64,000 nt of DNA, taken from Longitalea arenae. GTDB lineage: Bacteria > Bacteroidota > Bacteroidia > Chitinophagales > Chitinophagaceae. The stretch is from positions 1 to 64,000 of the forward strand of contig NZ_JAFFJX010000025.1 of NCBI RefSeq assembly GCF_016924755.1. Direction: 5' to 3'. This document shows positions 51,752-60,525 of this stretch, piece by piece. The notes beneath the pieces are model-generated. The model saw nothing but the letters and a program-made list of their open reading frames with translations. It was not told the DNA's origin and did not search any database. Within the stretch, counting starts at the first letter, position 1. Each line of letters starts with the position of its first letter. The position numbers were made by a program, and so were the translations under genes.

Positions 51752-52519
51752 ATGGATCATAAGTTAGAACAGCTCAGGCAAACTGCACCTGTGATTGAAA
51801 ACAGGGTAGGGCTTGCCCTTACCGTAGAACGGCTTCAGCAGCAAGTAAATGCTATTGGTCTTGAGAGGGATGTTCGGTCCGCATTAGAAAGCAACATTCA
51901 AAAGGATACCGACCGGTTTAACCTTTCTTTAGAAACTGAAAGCGGCGGCGATAAGCTCGGTATCAAACTACATTTTATAAATCAGGGCTCCAGTTTCGAT
52001 TTCCCCGGTTATGATGTAACCTTACTTCATCATACGCCGATCGCCCACCGGCAGATCAATGGTGTTGACACCCGGGAGCTGGACCACCGGATGAAAAATG
52101 CAGATTGGTATTACAGTATAGCTGAAAGCCAAGAGAAGTTAATCAACGGCTTTAAGAATTCGGAGGCTATCGAATTGGATTTACGACTACTATCCCGGAA
52201 TGAACAAGGAACGATCCTGGCCGCGCAACTTTGGAACAACCATGTTCCGTTGAATACCATAGCCAAGCCGGACTTCATTGCCGCTATCGAAGCTGCCCAT
52301 GATCTTTACCCTAAAAGCTCATTTCCTGCCGACATTAAAATTTCGCAGGCTCATGAAATTCTCAAGGCGCAGTATCAGGAACAACAGCTAAACCGCGAGC
52401 GCCCCTCTATCCGGCCTGAGTACGCCTTCTGTGAGAATGAAAAGAAAAATCATATGACCTCGAAAGCAGAAACGCCTGCCAAAGAAACAAAGCATAAGCA
52501 CCGCCGTAGGTTGCAGTAG
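51752..52519 (+). CDS. Hypothetical protein downstream of traN
   Basis: From ATG 51752 (MDHKLEQLRQTAPVIENRVG) the 255-residue protein is soluble: LTVERLQQQVNAIGLERDVR, LSLETESGGDKLGIKLHFIN, TREQLxHRMKNADWYYSIAE-like helix, and a basic tail KETKHKHRRRLQ. Proteins like this lie after traN in several Bacteroidota elements; no enzyme motif is seen. The longer frame to 51695 lacks an ATG. Possibly the last transfer-related gene of the operon. Confidence 0.65.
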   Translation: MDHKLEQLRQTAPVIENRVGLALTVERLQQQVNAIGLERDVRSALESNIQKDTDRFNLSLETESGGDKLGIKLHFINQGSSFDFPGYDVTLLHHTPIAHRQINGVDTRELDHRMKNADWYYSIAESQEKLINGFKNSEAIELDLRLLSRNEQGTILAAQLWNNHVPLNTIAKPDFIAAIEAAHDLYPKSSFPADIKISQAHEILKAQYQEQQLNRERPSIRPEYAFCENEKKNHMTSKAETPAKETKHKHRRRLQ

Positions 52520-52583
52520 CCGAAGGCGTATTGTCCAGGGGCTGGAGCGTGAAAATGATTAAGTGATAATTAAAATTATATGT

Positions 52584-52718
52584 ATGATAACTCCCGCTGA
52601 ATATATAGCCAGTGAATTTAAGAAAGTTGGTAAGGCAGATGCCTTTACTGCTAAATTGGCGGAGCAGATCAAAAACGGCGTTCCCTATATAAAACATCCT
52701 CACACCTTCGTAGAATAA
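52584..52718 (+). CDS. Very small ORF, 44 residues
   Basis: ATG 52584 to TAA 52718 reads ITPAEYIASEFKKVGKADAF and TAKLAEQIKNGVPYIKHPHT. A normal amphipathic helical content and good codon use suggest a short or truncated gene. No family recognised. Confidence 0.4.
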   Translation: MITPAEYIASEFKKVGKADAFTAKLAEQIKNGVPYIKHPHTFVE

Positions 52719-52915
52719 GGATGGCAATAAAGGAAGGGCCTTGAGAGTGATTTCCCTGATTTTAATAAGGCGAAGGAAGCCGAAGCATCTTTGGTCAAAG
52801 CACAAAGAAATACTTATTGACAGAATTTCAAAACCAAGGCACCGCATCAAGATGTAGGACAACACACTGGATAACACTTTTGGTCATGGATATGATCAAA
52901 CTTAATTACAAGATT

Positions 52916-53230
52916 ATGAAAGAGTACAAAGAATACTTAAAAGACGTTAACACGCTTTTGATCGAATTTTTAAGGGCGGCGGCTGAAGATCCCCGGATCG
53001 GTCCCGTACATATTAGTCTTTATGTGGCTATCCTGCATCAATATAAACTACAGGAATATAAGCTGCCGATTTCTGTATATAGCAGGGATTTGATGCGCCT
53101 GGCAAAAATTTCTGCATCAAACACTTATCACAAGTATATTCAGGAATTGCATCGCTATGGCTTCATACAGTACCTCCCTTCGTATAACCCAGTATCGGGC
53201 AGTTCGGTGTACCCGATCAAAATCAATTAG
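52916..53230 (+). CDS. Small winged-helix-like regulator
   Basis: ATG 52916 gives 104 residues. LKDVNTLLIEFLRAAAEDPR, RIGPVHISLYVAILHQYKLQ and FPISVYSRDLMRLAKISAS-type helix, then NTYHKYIQELHRYGFIQYLP and PVSGSSVYPIKIN. The pattern (helix-turn-helix around SRDLMRLAKISASNTYHKYI, then a beta wing) matches a small DNA-binding family frequent in Bacteroidota mobile elements. It may regulate excision or transfer. Confidence 0.7.
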   Translation: MKEYKEYLKDVNTLLIEFLRAAAEDPRIGPVHISLYVAILHQYKLQEYKLPISVYSRDLMRLAKISASNTYHKYIQELHRYGFIQYLPSYNPVSGSSVYPIKIN

Positions 53231-53340
53231 GCTAGCCTTACTCTAAAGTAGCAGTTACGAGATTGTTAGACGTCTGCTCCGCCGGATTCAAAGCGCCTTC
53301 ATTAGGAATAACAAATTTTTGTACAGTGAATTTGAAAGTG

Positions 53341-53661
53341 ATGGGTAGTTCTGAAACACCTATATTAATTTCTATTGAGACGGACAAATTTTGGGCGCAG
53401 GTACGAAGCATAGTTCGGGAAGAGCTGCAGTCCCTCATTGCATACAATAAACTGCCTCAAAAAAGTCCGAAAGATCAAGATAGGAATGACATTCAATACA
53501 AACCGCTCTATGACATGAAGGAAATGCGGCAACTATTTAGCAACGTAAGTCGTACAACGATTTATGAATGGGTCAAATGCGGAAAACTTAAGCTAAAGAA
53601 AATGAAGGGAAAAATTTATTTTTTATGGTCAGATATAGAGGTGTTATTAAAGCAGTTGTAG
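53341..53661 (+). CDS. Helix-turn-helix (excisionase-like) protein
   Basis: From ATG 53341 the N-terminal half is helical (ETDKFWAQVRSIVREELQSL). The C-terminal half is a MerR/excisionase-type HTH: PLYDMKEMRQLFSNVSRTTI, YEWVKCGKLKLKKMKGKIYF and WSDIEVLLKQL. HTH_17 proteins of this kind are accessory excision or plasmid-regulation factors in Bacteroidota elements. The preceding gene is also a small DNA-binding protein, so the pair may control element excision. No integrase follows in the window. Confidence 0.8.
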   Translation: MGSSETPILISIETDKFWAQVRSIVREELQSLIAYNKLPQKSPKDQDRNDIQYKPLYDMKEMRQLFSNVSRTTIYEWVKCGKLKLKKMKGKIYFLWSDIEVLLKQL

Positions 53662-53850
53662 GCGCACATCCAATTCATGCTGGCAGCTTGCGAAAAGCAG
53701 CTCATCGAGCGAAACTTTTGAATTGCCAAAATGCATACTTTGGAAACAGAATGCCAATATCTTTTCCACCTTCCATACCCTGAAATTACCACAAGTTCCT
53801 GAGTATTAGAAATTTGAAAATCAGAGAATAATACGAGAATTAGGTTCAAA

Positions 53851-53979
53851 TTATTGTCTCAATTTCATTTCAAGTGCATCCAGGATTTTGGCAAAGCCGA
53901 CGTATCGAATAAGCTTATGACTAATGGTAGTATGCTTAGCGCGTTGGAAGCGCTGATTGGCAAATAAATGTAATTCCGG
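53851..53979 (-). pseudogene. Decayed gene end, copy 1
   Basis: The minus strand reads PELHLFANQRFQRAKHTTIS, then HKLIRYVGFAKILDALEMKL and ends RQ-stop at 53851. The codons look like real protein but a stop (TGA) lies just upstream and no start exists. The final 50 bp recur at 54205-54291 region. Confidence 0.45.
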
Positions 53980-54233
53980 TCATGACCTCGTATAAGAGCA
54001 AAGGACCTGGAGTATCATACTGTTATTTTCTTTGGTTGGAAGACGGTGGGTTTTGGACGTATCGTTAACCTGGTTTTGTAGCACTTTCAAGAGCGAAATA
54101 CAGGGTTTATTTAATTTTTGTAAGAAGCGCACGTTTACCTACAGGCAGCAAACGTCCGTTGATATTGAAAGAATACATGCGTTGCTAAAAGCATTTCCGT
54201 ATGTTGAGAATAATACGAGAATTTAAGTTCAAA

Positions 54234-54480
54234 TTATTGTCTCAATTTCATTTCAAGTTCCCAGGATGATGGAAAAGCCGACGTTTGCTGTGTCCTTGAA
54301 AAGAAACCTTTGCATTTTCAACTCCTTTAAGCATTTCAGCACGCTGTTTAGCCGAAAGACTGGATAGTCTATACAACGTGGAGTGGTTCTGTTTAATTTG
54401 TCTTTGTCTGAGCCATCGAGCTTATTAAGGAGTGCTACCGATTGCTCATTGGCAGGAAGTAACGGTGTGTTACTTATTCT
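54234..54480 (-). pseudogene. Decayed gene end, copy 2
   Basis: The minus strand reads EQSVALLNKLDGSDKDKLN, then in another frame LYRLSSLSAKQRAEMLKGVE, NAKVSFQGHSKRR and, after a further shift, ends LEMKLRQ-stop like copy 1. Helical, with several frame changes. Family not recognised. Confidence 0.45.
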
Positions 54481-55222
54481 AGAGCTGACGCAATATATAA
54501 TAATAAGCGTAGGCGCCTGGAACTGTCTGCGTTTACACTAGTATGTTTTTTTCTACTTGCATTGCCAACTTTTCCTGTTCGCTAGTACCTACTTCCACGA
54601 TGGGCAAGAATTTACAAACAAAATAAACGCCGTTAGACTAAATAAAGCAGGTACCTAACGCAAGCCGGCTGTAGTAGTGTAGTGTAAATGATACGGGCAA
54701 AGGCCACGAAAATGCCAAACAAGCTGGAGGAACTTCTCATGTTAAACAATAAAATTGATCTTTAGATGTTAATATCCAGGTGTGCTCACCTGTTAGGAAG
54801 TATCCCATACACCTCAAATTGAATCTTCACATATAACGGTTTTATTTAAAGTTATAAAAATTAACTCGATCAGTATTATGCTGGCTCAAAAGAAAACTAA
54901 ATCCGGTAGTTACTTTGCGGTTCGGCCTAACTTTTTTATTTCAATACAGTTTAACACTGTAAAAACGGAAATGACTACATTTTTTAAAATGAAGGTTTTA
55001 GTTTTCAAATGCTCATAACTGTTACTTTGAAATAACTATAAAATGCAATGAAATTGTTTTCATAACAAGGGAACATATTATGCTAACGTATAATATTATT
55101 TGGTCAGGCTGTGTCGTTCCCCGTTCAGGCTTCGCATGTAATGTAGGGTTACTTAAATTGAACAAAACTTGATTTATGTCAAGCCCTTTATGCTTTCATA
55201 TTGGGCAAATTATTTATAACTT

Positions 55223-55268
55223 AAAGCGCTGATAATCCGAAACCCTAAAGCACTATAATCTAAACCCC
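55223..55268. repeat. Tandem direct repeat before the defence operon
   Basis: AAAGCGCTGATAATCCGAAA-CCCT at 55223-55246 is followed directly by AAAGCACTATAATCTAAACC-CCT at 55247-55269, differing by a few bases. It ends about 10 bp before the start codon at 55280. It is a good place for an operator or for translational control. Confidence 0.45.
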
Positions 55269-55279
55269 TTTTACTTAAA

Positions 55280-56746
55280 ATGAAAGTAAACGGCCATGCC
55301 GAACAGTATGACATTGTAAGACCTGATCCCGGGAGCCTGCTTCAGTCTGCAAGATCATTTGGATATTCCATTGAAACTGCAATCGCCGATCTGATTGATA
55401 ACTGTATTACGGCAAAAGCAAATCAGGTAAAAATCAACTACGGGATTGATCAATATTCGTCATTCGTAAGAATAGAGGATGATGGTACCGGTATGAATGA
55501 AAAGGAATTGTTAAATGCCATGAAAGTCGGTAGTGTGAACCCCCTTATTAAAAGAAATGAGGAGGATTTAGGGCGGTTCGGTCTGGGATTGAAAACAGCC
55601 TCGTTTTCCCAGTGCAGGCGCCTGACAGTAAAAACCAGGGATCAGTCAGGAAAAGAGTTCATACGTTGCTGGGATCTGGACCTGGTAGCCAAAGAACAGG
55701 ATTGGGTACTTCTTCGTACATATGCCGATAAAACTTCTGAAACTAATACTGGTGAATTCACCATGACCGGATCAGGGACAATCATTTTGTGGGAGAAACT
55801 TGACCGGTTGGTGGAATCAATGGAAAGTAATGCTGACAAAGAGCATTTTTACCGAAAATTTGAAAATGTCCGCAGGCATCTCGGGTTGATCTTTCACCGG
55901 TATATTGAAAACAGGCTTATCTTAATATCTGTTCTGGGAGATGAGATAGAACCAATCAATCCCTTCCATATTTCTCCCGCGTATCCATCCACGGAGCTGG
56001 CAGAGGAACATTTGTCCATCAAAGGCCAACACATTCAGATTCAGCCTTTTATTCTTCCTCATGAATCAAAATTACAGGAAAAGGACCGCAGAAACCTGGA
56101 AATTATAAGAGGATGGACTGAACATCAGGGCATCTTTCTTTACAGAAATAAGCGGTTGATTTCCGATGGTTCATGGCTTGACCTTGAATTCAAAAAAAAG
56201 GAAAATCAGCGCCTTTGCAGAATAAGAATTGATATTCCCAATACGCTGGATCAGGAGTGGCAGATAGATGTAAAAAAAGCATCTGCAAAAATTCCTGATA
56301 ACATCCGCAAAAGGGTTAAAAGAATCTGCATGGCCTCCATCGAGAAAGCTGTTAAGGTATACACACACAGGGGCGCCTATTTAAAGCGGAAAAGCGGGCA
56401 AAAGGAAATCACTTATCTGTGGATGGCAAAACAAAAGCAGGGAAAAAAATATTATGAGCCCAATAAGGCACATCCCCTGTATAAACTCATAGCGGAGTAT
56501 CTCCAGGATAATGCAACTGTATTCAACGATTATATGACACTGATAGGGGAGACTTTACCTGTTAACCTCATAGTATCAGATTTTGCAGATCCGTCAGTCA
56601 TTATGAAGGATTTTTTTGAAGATTCAAAAGATGACCTGAAAGAAATTTATCATAATGCGCTCTGCGCGTTGACAGATAACGGAATGCCTGAAAATGAAGC
56701 CATAGAAAAGCTAAAAAAACTGGATTGTTTTCAACCATTAAATTAA
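55280..56746 (+). CDS. MORC-like GHKL ATPase
   Basis: The ATPase core is clear: N box ETAIADLIDNCITAKANQV at residues 32-50 (Asn41), G1 box RIEDDGTGMNEKEL (Asp68, Gly69, Gly71), and G2 box DLGRFGLGLKTASFSQCR (residues 96-113). A second domain (residues 230-400) resembles the S5/transducer fold, with LYRNKRLISDGSWLDLEF and RIRIDIPNTLDQEWQIDVKK. This is the MORC/MutL-like branch of Hsp90-type ATPases, known as the first gene in predicted restriction-type operons with Z1, DUF4420 and AIPR proteins. It would dimerise on ATP binding and may act as a DNA clamp or translocation switch. It begins the operon; the next gene starts 6 bp after its stop. Confidence 0.9.
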   Translation: MKVNGHAEQYDIVRPDPGSLLQSARSFGYSIETAIADLIDNCITAKANQVKINYGIDQYSSFVRIEDDGTGMNEKELLNAMKVGSVNPLIKRNEEDLGRFGLGLKTASFSQCRRLTVKTRDQSGKEFIRCWDLDLVAKEQDWVLLRTYADKTSETNTGEFTMTGSGTIILWEKLDRLVESMESNADKEHFYRKFENVRRHLGLIFHRYIENRLILISVLGDEIEPINPFHISPAYPSTELAEEHLSIKGQHIQIQPFILPHESKLQEKDRRNLEIIRGWTEHQGIFLYRNKRLISDGSWLDLEFKKKENQRLCRIRIDIPNTLDQEWQIDVKKASAKIPDNIRKRVKRICMASIEKAVKVYTHRGAYLKRKSGQKEITYLWMAKQKQGKKYYEPNKAHPLYKLIAEYLQDNATVFNDYMTLIGETLPVNLIVSDFADPSVIMKDFFEDSKDDLKEIYHNALCALTDNGMPENEAIEKLKKLDCFQPLN

Positions 56747-56752
56747 TGTAAG

Positions 56753-59530
56753 ATGAGCCGGCCATATAATAACATAAAAAGCATCGTCAAAGATATGTAT
56801 GAGTTGTTTAAGGATTCGAAGCCTTACGGGCAGGCCATAGAATCTGCTATAGATACTGTTATTGCCGGGCTTGAATATACCGCAATTATCCACCCCAATA
56901 TGGTGTTTGGTTCAAAGCAGGATATCAAAGACCTGCTTATGTCTGAACTTCAGTATGAAGTAATTATTAATCAGGGGATTGAGGCCGGCGATTACAGCTC
57001 GCTTACCGACTACGAAAATCACATCCCGTGGTACCGCGAAAAAATTGCATCAGATGAGATCCGGTTCAGGTTCTGGAAGCGGTACAAAAAATACCTGATC
57101 AATATAAAAGGCTGGTCGTCAGTTACTGCAGACCGGCTTGATGAGATTACTGATGATATTCTGGAAAGACTGGAAGATCCCACCGTGAAAAACAGGCCAT
57201 TTGACAGAAGAGGGTTGGTTGTAGGATATGTACAATCAGGTAAAACCGCCAATTTCACCGGATTGATTAATAAATCCATCGACGCCGGATACAGGGTTAT
57301 AGTTGTGCTGAGCGGGTTACATAAAAACCTCAGAAGCCAGACCCAGATGAGAATAGATGAAGAGGTGATAGGAAGGGATACCAGCGATCAGGCACAGGTA
57401 AAAAAAATTGGCGTGGCTACGCTGCCGGGCGAAGGGTATATTAATGTCGATACATTCACAACGCAGGATGACCGCGGTGATTTCTCCAGAAGCTTTGCTT
57501 ATCAGGTAGGTGGTATTCAGCCAGGTTCCGACAGGCCAATGATCCTGATTATAAAAAAGAATGTTTCTGTGCTTGGTAATCTTATCAGATATTTTCGTGA
57601 ATGCCTGGATACCCTGGGAGATGAATATGTGCTGCACCCCGAAGGTCGTGAACCGGTTATAAATAATCTTCCCCTGCTTTTAATCGATGATGAAGCAGAC
57701 CAGGCGACTCCCAATACGAGGGCGCCCAAAAATGATAACGGTGAACTGGATCCTACAGCCATCAACGGAAAAATCAGGGAACTGCTCAATCTGTTTAATC
57801 AGAAGTCTTATGTAGGATATACCGCTACTCCTTTTGCCAACATATTTATTCACCCCGAGACTGACCATTCAAAGTATGGGAAGGATTTATTTCCTTCTTC
57901 TTTTATAATTTCAATGGAAGCTCCTTCCAGTTATTTTGGTCCGGTACGTGTGTTTGGTCTGAATGACAGTGATACAGAAAGAGGGTTGCCGATTCACATA
58001 TCTGTAACGGACGCACCTCTTTCCGGCTCCACCGCAATGCCGCCGGGGCAACGTTCAACCGGAAGACCGGACCGTATGCCGGATTCAATGAAAGAGGCTG
58101 TCAGGTCCTTTATTATCAGTTCTGCCATAAGGAGACTGCGGCAACAGGGGAACAAACATAATACCATGCTGATTCATTGTACCCGATTAAATGAAATTCA
58201 GAATACCATCGGTGTGTACGTTGAAGAAGAATTTAATCGTTTACGCCACGGGATTATTAATAATGACCCGGATGTGCTGGAAGAATTCCGGACGCTTTTT
58301 GAACGTGACTATGTAAGAATCACGGCTCAGATGCAGGGCGCCCCGAATACATGGGAGGAAGTAAAAGTAAACCTGGAGCCTGCCGTGCTAAAAATGGAAA
58401 GACGGCCTCACATTATTAACGGCAGTGCCGGTGATATCCTTGATTATAAAAGTAAAGAAACTTCCGGCCTGAGTATTATTGCTATCGGTGGTGATAAACT
58501 CTCCAGGGGGCTGACGCTTGAAGGATTGACTGTAAGCTATTTTACGAGGGCAAGTACGCTGTATGATACGCTCATGCAGATGGGACGTTGGTTTGGCTAC
58601 AGAATTGGTTTTGAAGACCTGTGCAGAATTTATACAACAAACGACCTGTTCAGCTGGTACCGGCACATCTCAACTGCTTTCGAAATGCTGAAAAAGGAGT
58701 TTCTGGAAATGAGCAGACACAAATCCACTCCGATGGATTTTGGATTGAGGGTGTTATCGCATCCGGATATGATGGCTACCAGTGCAATGAAAATGAGGCA
58801 TTCTGTGGATTTGCCATTAAGCTATAAAGGAAAATTAACAGAAACCCATACACTATCGGAAGAAAGATCAATTCTGATAAAGAATTATAATGCGGTTGAA
58901 TCATTTATCAGTTCTCTTCTGGGTTCATTTGCCTATAAAACAGAAAAAAGTACTTACCTGTGGACCGGAATACCCCGGGATCTAGTTATTGCTTTCCTTA
59001 AAGAATACATATCCTATAAAGGAGCGCCCGCTTCCAATACCGGAAGGATTGTTGAATTTATAGAGGAACAGAAAAAAGGAAACAATACCAATGACATACT
59101 CGATATCTGGAATGTGGCGTTGGGATCATTAAAAAGAGTATCTGATGATGATTCTTATATTACAATATCCGGATTAAAGATTAAACCTTTTACCCGGTCA
59201 GTTAAGGAGCCAATCAAAAACAATAAGTTATATATCAAAAAGCTGGTAGATCCTGAAGATGAAAAGATAGATTTTGAGGTAAAGCCAACAGCAACAAGCG
59301 GAGAGCTGAGGCAAATGGCGCCGAGGTTCAACAGGCCATTGATTACTATCTACCCTTTAATAATTGAAAATTACAAAGAGACTGATGAAAGCCAACCCGG
59401 ACTATTGACATTTGAGAAAATGCCATTCGGGTTTGCCATCAGCTGGCCCAACAATAATGGCCTGAAAGAGTCTACGTATAATGTTAACAGTGTTTATGAA
59501 GAACTCGAACTGGCAAACTATGAAGATTGA
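56753..59530 (+). CDS. Z1-domain protein, helicase-like ATPase
   Basis: A 925-residue protein. Walker A is GLVVGYVQSGKTANFTGL near residue 160 (GKT). Then IVVLSGLHKNLRSQTQMRID, Walker B LLLIDDEADQATPNT near 309, YVGYTATPFANIF near 356, a Z1 stretch with KLSRGLTLEGLTVSYFTRAS, and an SF2-like motif VI QMGRWFGYRIGF near 610. The Z1 family (PF10593) is an SF2-like ATPase found in predicted defence operons next to MORC and AIPR genes. The DDEAD-like Walker B and the TATP motif argue for DNA translocation or remodelling. Its end overlaps the next gene by 11 bp (ATGAAGATTGA), so translation is coupled. Confidence 0.92.
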   Translation: MSRPYNNIKSIVKDMYELFKDSKPYGQAIESAIDTVIAGLEYTAIIHPNMVFGSKQDIKDLLMSELQYEVIINQGIEAGDYSSLTDYENHIPWYREKIASDEIRFRFWKRYKKYLINIKGWSSVTADRLDEITDDILERLEDPTVKNRPFDRRGLVVGYVQSGKTANFTGLINKSIDAGYRVIVVLSGLHKNLRSQTQMRIDEEVIGRDTSDQAQVKKIGVATLPGEGYINVDTFTTQDDRGDFSRSFAYQVGGIQPGSDRPMILIIKKNVSVLGNLIRYFRECLDTLGDEYVLHPEGREPVINNLPLLLIDDEADQATPNTRAPKNDNGELDPTAINGKIRELLNLFNQKSYVGYTATPFANIFIHPETDHSKYGKDLFPSSFIISMEAPSSYFGPVRVFGLNDSDTERGLPIHISVTDAPLSGSTAMPPGQRSTGRPDRMPDSMKEAVRSFIISSAIRRLRQQGNKHNTMLIHCTRLNEIQNTIGVYVEEEFNRLRHGIINNDPDVLEEFRTLFERDYVRITAQMQGAPNTWEEVKVNLEPAVLKMERRPHIINGSAGDILDYKSKETSGLSIIAIGGDKLSRGLTLEGLTVSYFTRASTLYDTLMQMGRWFGYRIGFEDLCRIYTTNDLFSWYRHISTAFEMLKKEFLEMSRHKSTPMDFGLRVLSHPDMMATSAMKMRHSVDLPLSYKGKLTETHTLSEERSILIKNYNAVESFISSLLGSFAYKTEKSTYLWTGIPRDLVIAFLKEYISYKGAPASNTGRIVEFIEEQKKGNNTNDILDIWNVALGSLKRVSDDDSYITISGLKIKPFTRSVKEPIKNNKLYIKKLVDPEDEKIDFEVKPTATSGELRQMAPRFNRPLITIYPLIIENYKETDESQPGLLTFEKMPFGFAISWPNNNGLKESTYNVNSVYEELELANYED

Positions 59531-60524
59531 CTATAAAGCTATCTGGGATTCCATTAACGCAGCATCGGGGAAAAACGCTGCAACGCCGCAGATGGCACGA
59601 CGTATACCTGGCAACGGCGTATTTGATGTCTTTCTGGCAACAGATGTCCATAAAAATATCAGGTTGTTATATGTGAGAATCGAAAATGAAAATGATATTA
59701 CAATTGATAATCTGCCCAACCTGAAAGGTCTTAAAATAACAACGACTGTAACCTCTATTGCCAGTATCAGAAATGCGTTATTCCTGACATTTACACAATC
59801 AATACTTAGCGCCGGTAACATTTTTGAACTGGTTATATCCGATCTGTGTGACAGAATAATCAGCCTTAAGCATAAACGGGACTTATCTCCCGCTGTAATA
59901 AATACACTGTATGAGTGGGAATTGTTCTTTGAAAAACAGGAGAGTGAATTGCTTTCTCCAGAAGTTCAGAAGGGGCTTGTGGGGGAGTTGTTTTTTCTGA
60001 AAGATTACCTGTTCCGGAAATATCCGTTTGCTGAATCCATCCGTTACTGGACAGCTCCTGATGTTACCAATCATGATTTTCAGATATTAAATAAAGCGGT
60101 TGAACTGAAGACAACATCCGGTAAACAACACAAAAAGTTCAATGTTTCTTCTGAAAAGCAACTTGATAACACAGGACTTGAGCATCTCTATCTTTCGCTT
60201 TTTTCTTTGAATCTTCACCAGAACATGCCCGGCAAAACCTTACCGGAACTTATTCATGACATATACTTACAGATAAGTGAGGATCCCTTGGCCACTTACC
60301 ATTTTCAGCTGAAACTCACTAAATATGGTTACCTGGAAGCTGATGCGGAAAAATATACAACGGGATTTTCTTTATCAGAAATGAGGTTTTTCGAAATAAC
60401 AGAAGGATTTCCAAGACTGCTTGGCAGGCATCTGCCCGATGGGGTCGGAGATCTGGAATATTCGGTAGCAGTTGCCGCATGCACCCCATATGAAATTAAA
60501 ACTGATATTTTAACTTATATATAA
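59520..60524 (+). CDS. PD-(D/E)XK motif protein (DUF4420)
   Basis: Start ATG 59520 (MKIDYKAIWDSINAASGKNA) overlaps the Z1 stop. The nuclease-like motif is visible: an acidic GLVGELFFLKDYLFRKYPF helix, then TNHDFQILNKAVELKTTSGK near residue 195 with Asp, Glu and Lys in the D-x(n)-E-x-K pattern (HDF...VELK). DUF4420 proteins are PD-(D/E)XK members found with Z1 and AIPR genes. It is the likely cutting subunit, which the ATPases would direct. It ends 1 bp before the AIPR start. All catalytic residues seem intact. Confidence 0.9.
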   Translation: MKIDYKAIWDSINAASGKNAATPQMARRIPGNGVFDVFLATDVHKNIRLLYVRIENENDITIDNLPNLKGLKITTTVTSIASIRNALFLTFTQSILSAGNIFELVISDLCDRIISLKHKRDLSPAVINTLYEWELFFEKQESELLSPEVQKGLVGELFFLKDYLFRKYPFAESIRYWTAPDVTNHDFQILNKAVELKTTSGKQHKKFNVSSEKQLDNTGLEHLYLSLFSLNLHQNMPGKTLPELIHDIYLQISEDPLATYHFQLKLTKYGYLEADAEKYTTGFSLSEMRFFEITEGFPRLLGRHLPDGVGDLEYSVAVAACTPYEIKTDILTYI

Positions 60525-60525
60525 T

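Larger units (their letters stand above)
53662..55279. other. Gene-poor region between ICE genes and the defence operon
   Basis: About 1.6 kb with no intact gene. Two decayed minus-strand gene ends (53851-53979 and 54234-54480) share a direct repeat of about 50-85 bp. The right half is AT-rich; it must contain the promoter of the defence operon. No methyltransferase or integrase is present here. Confidence 0.6.
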
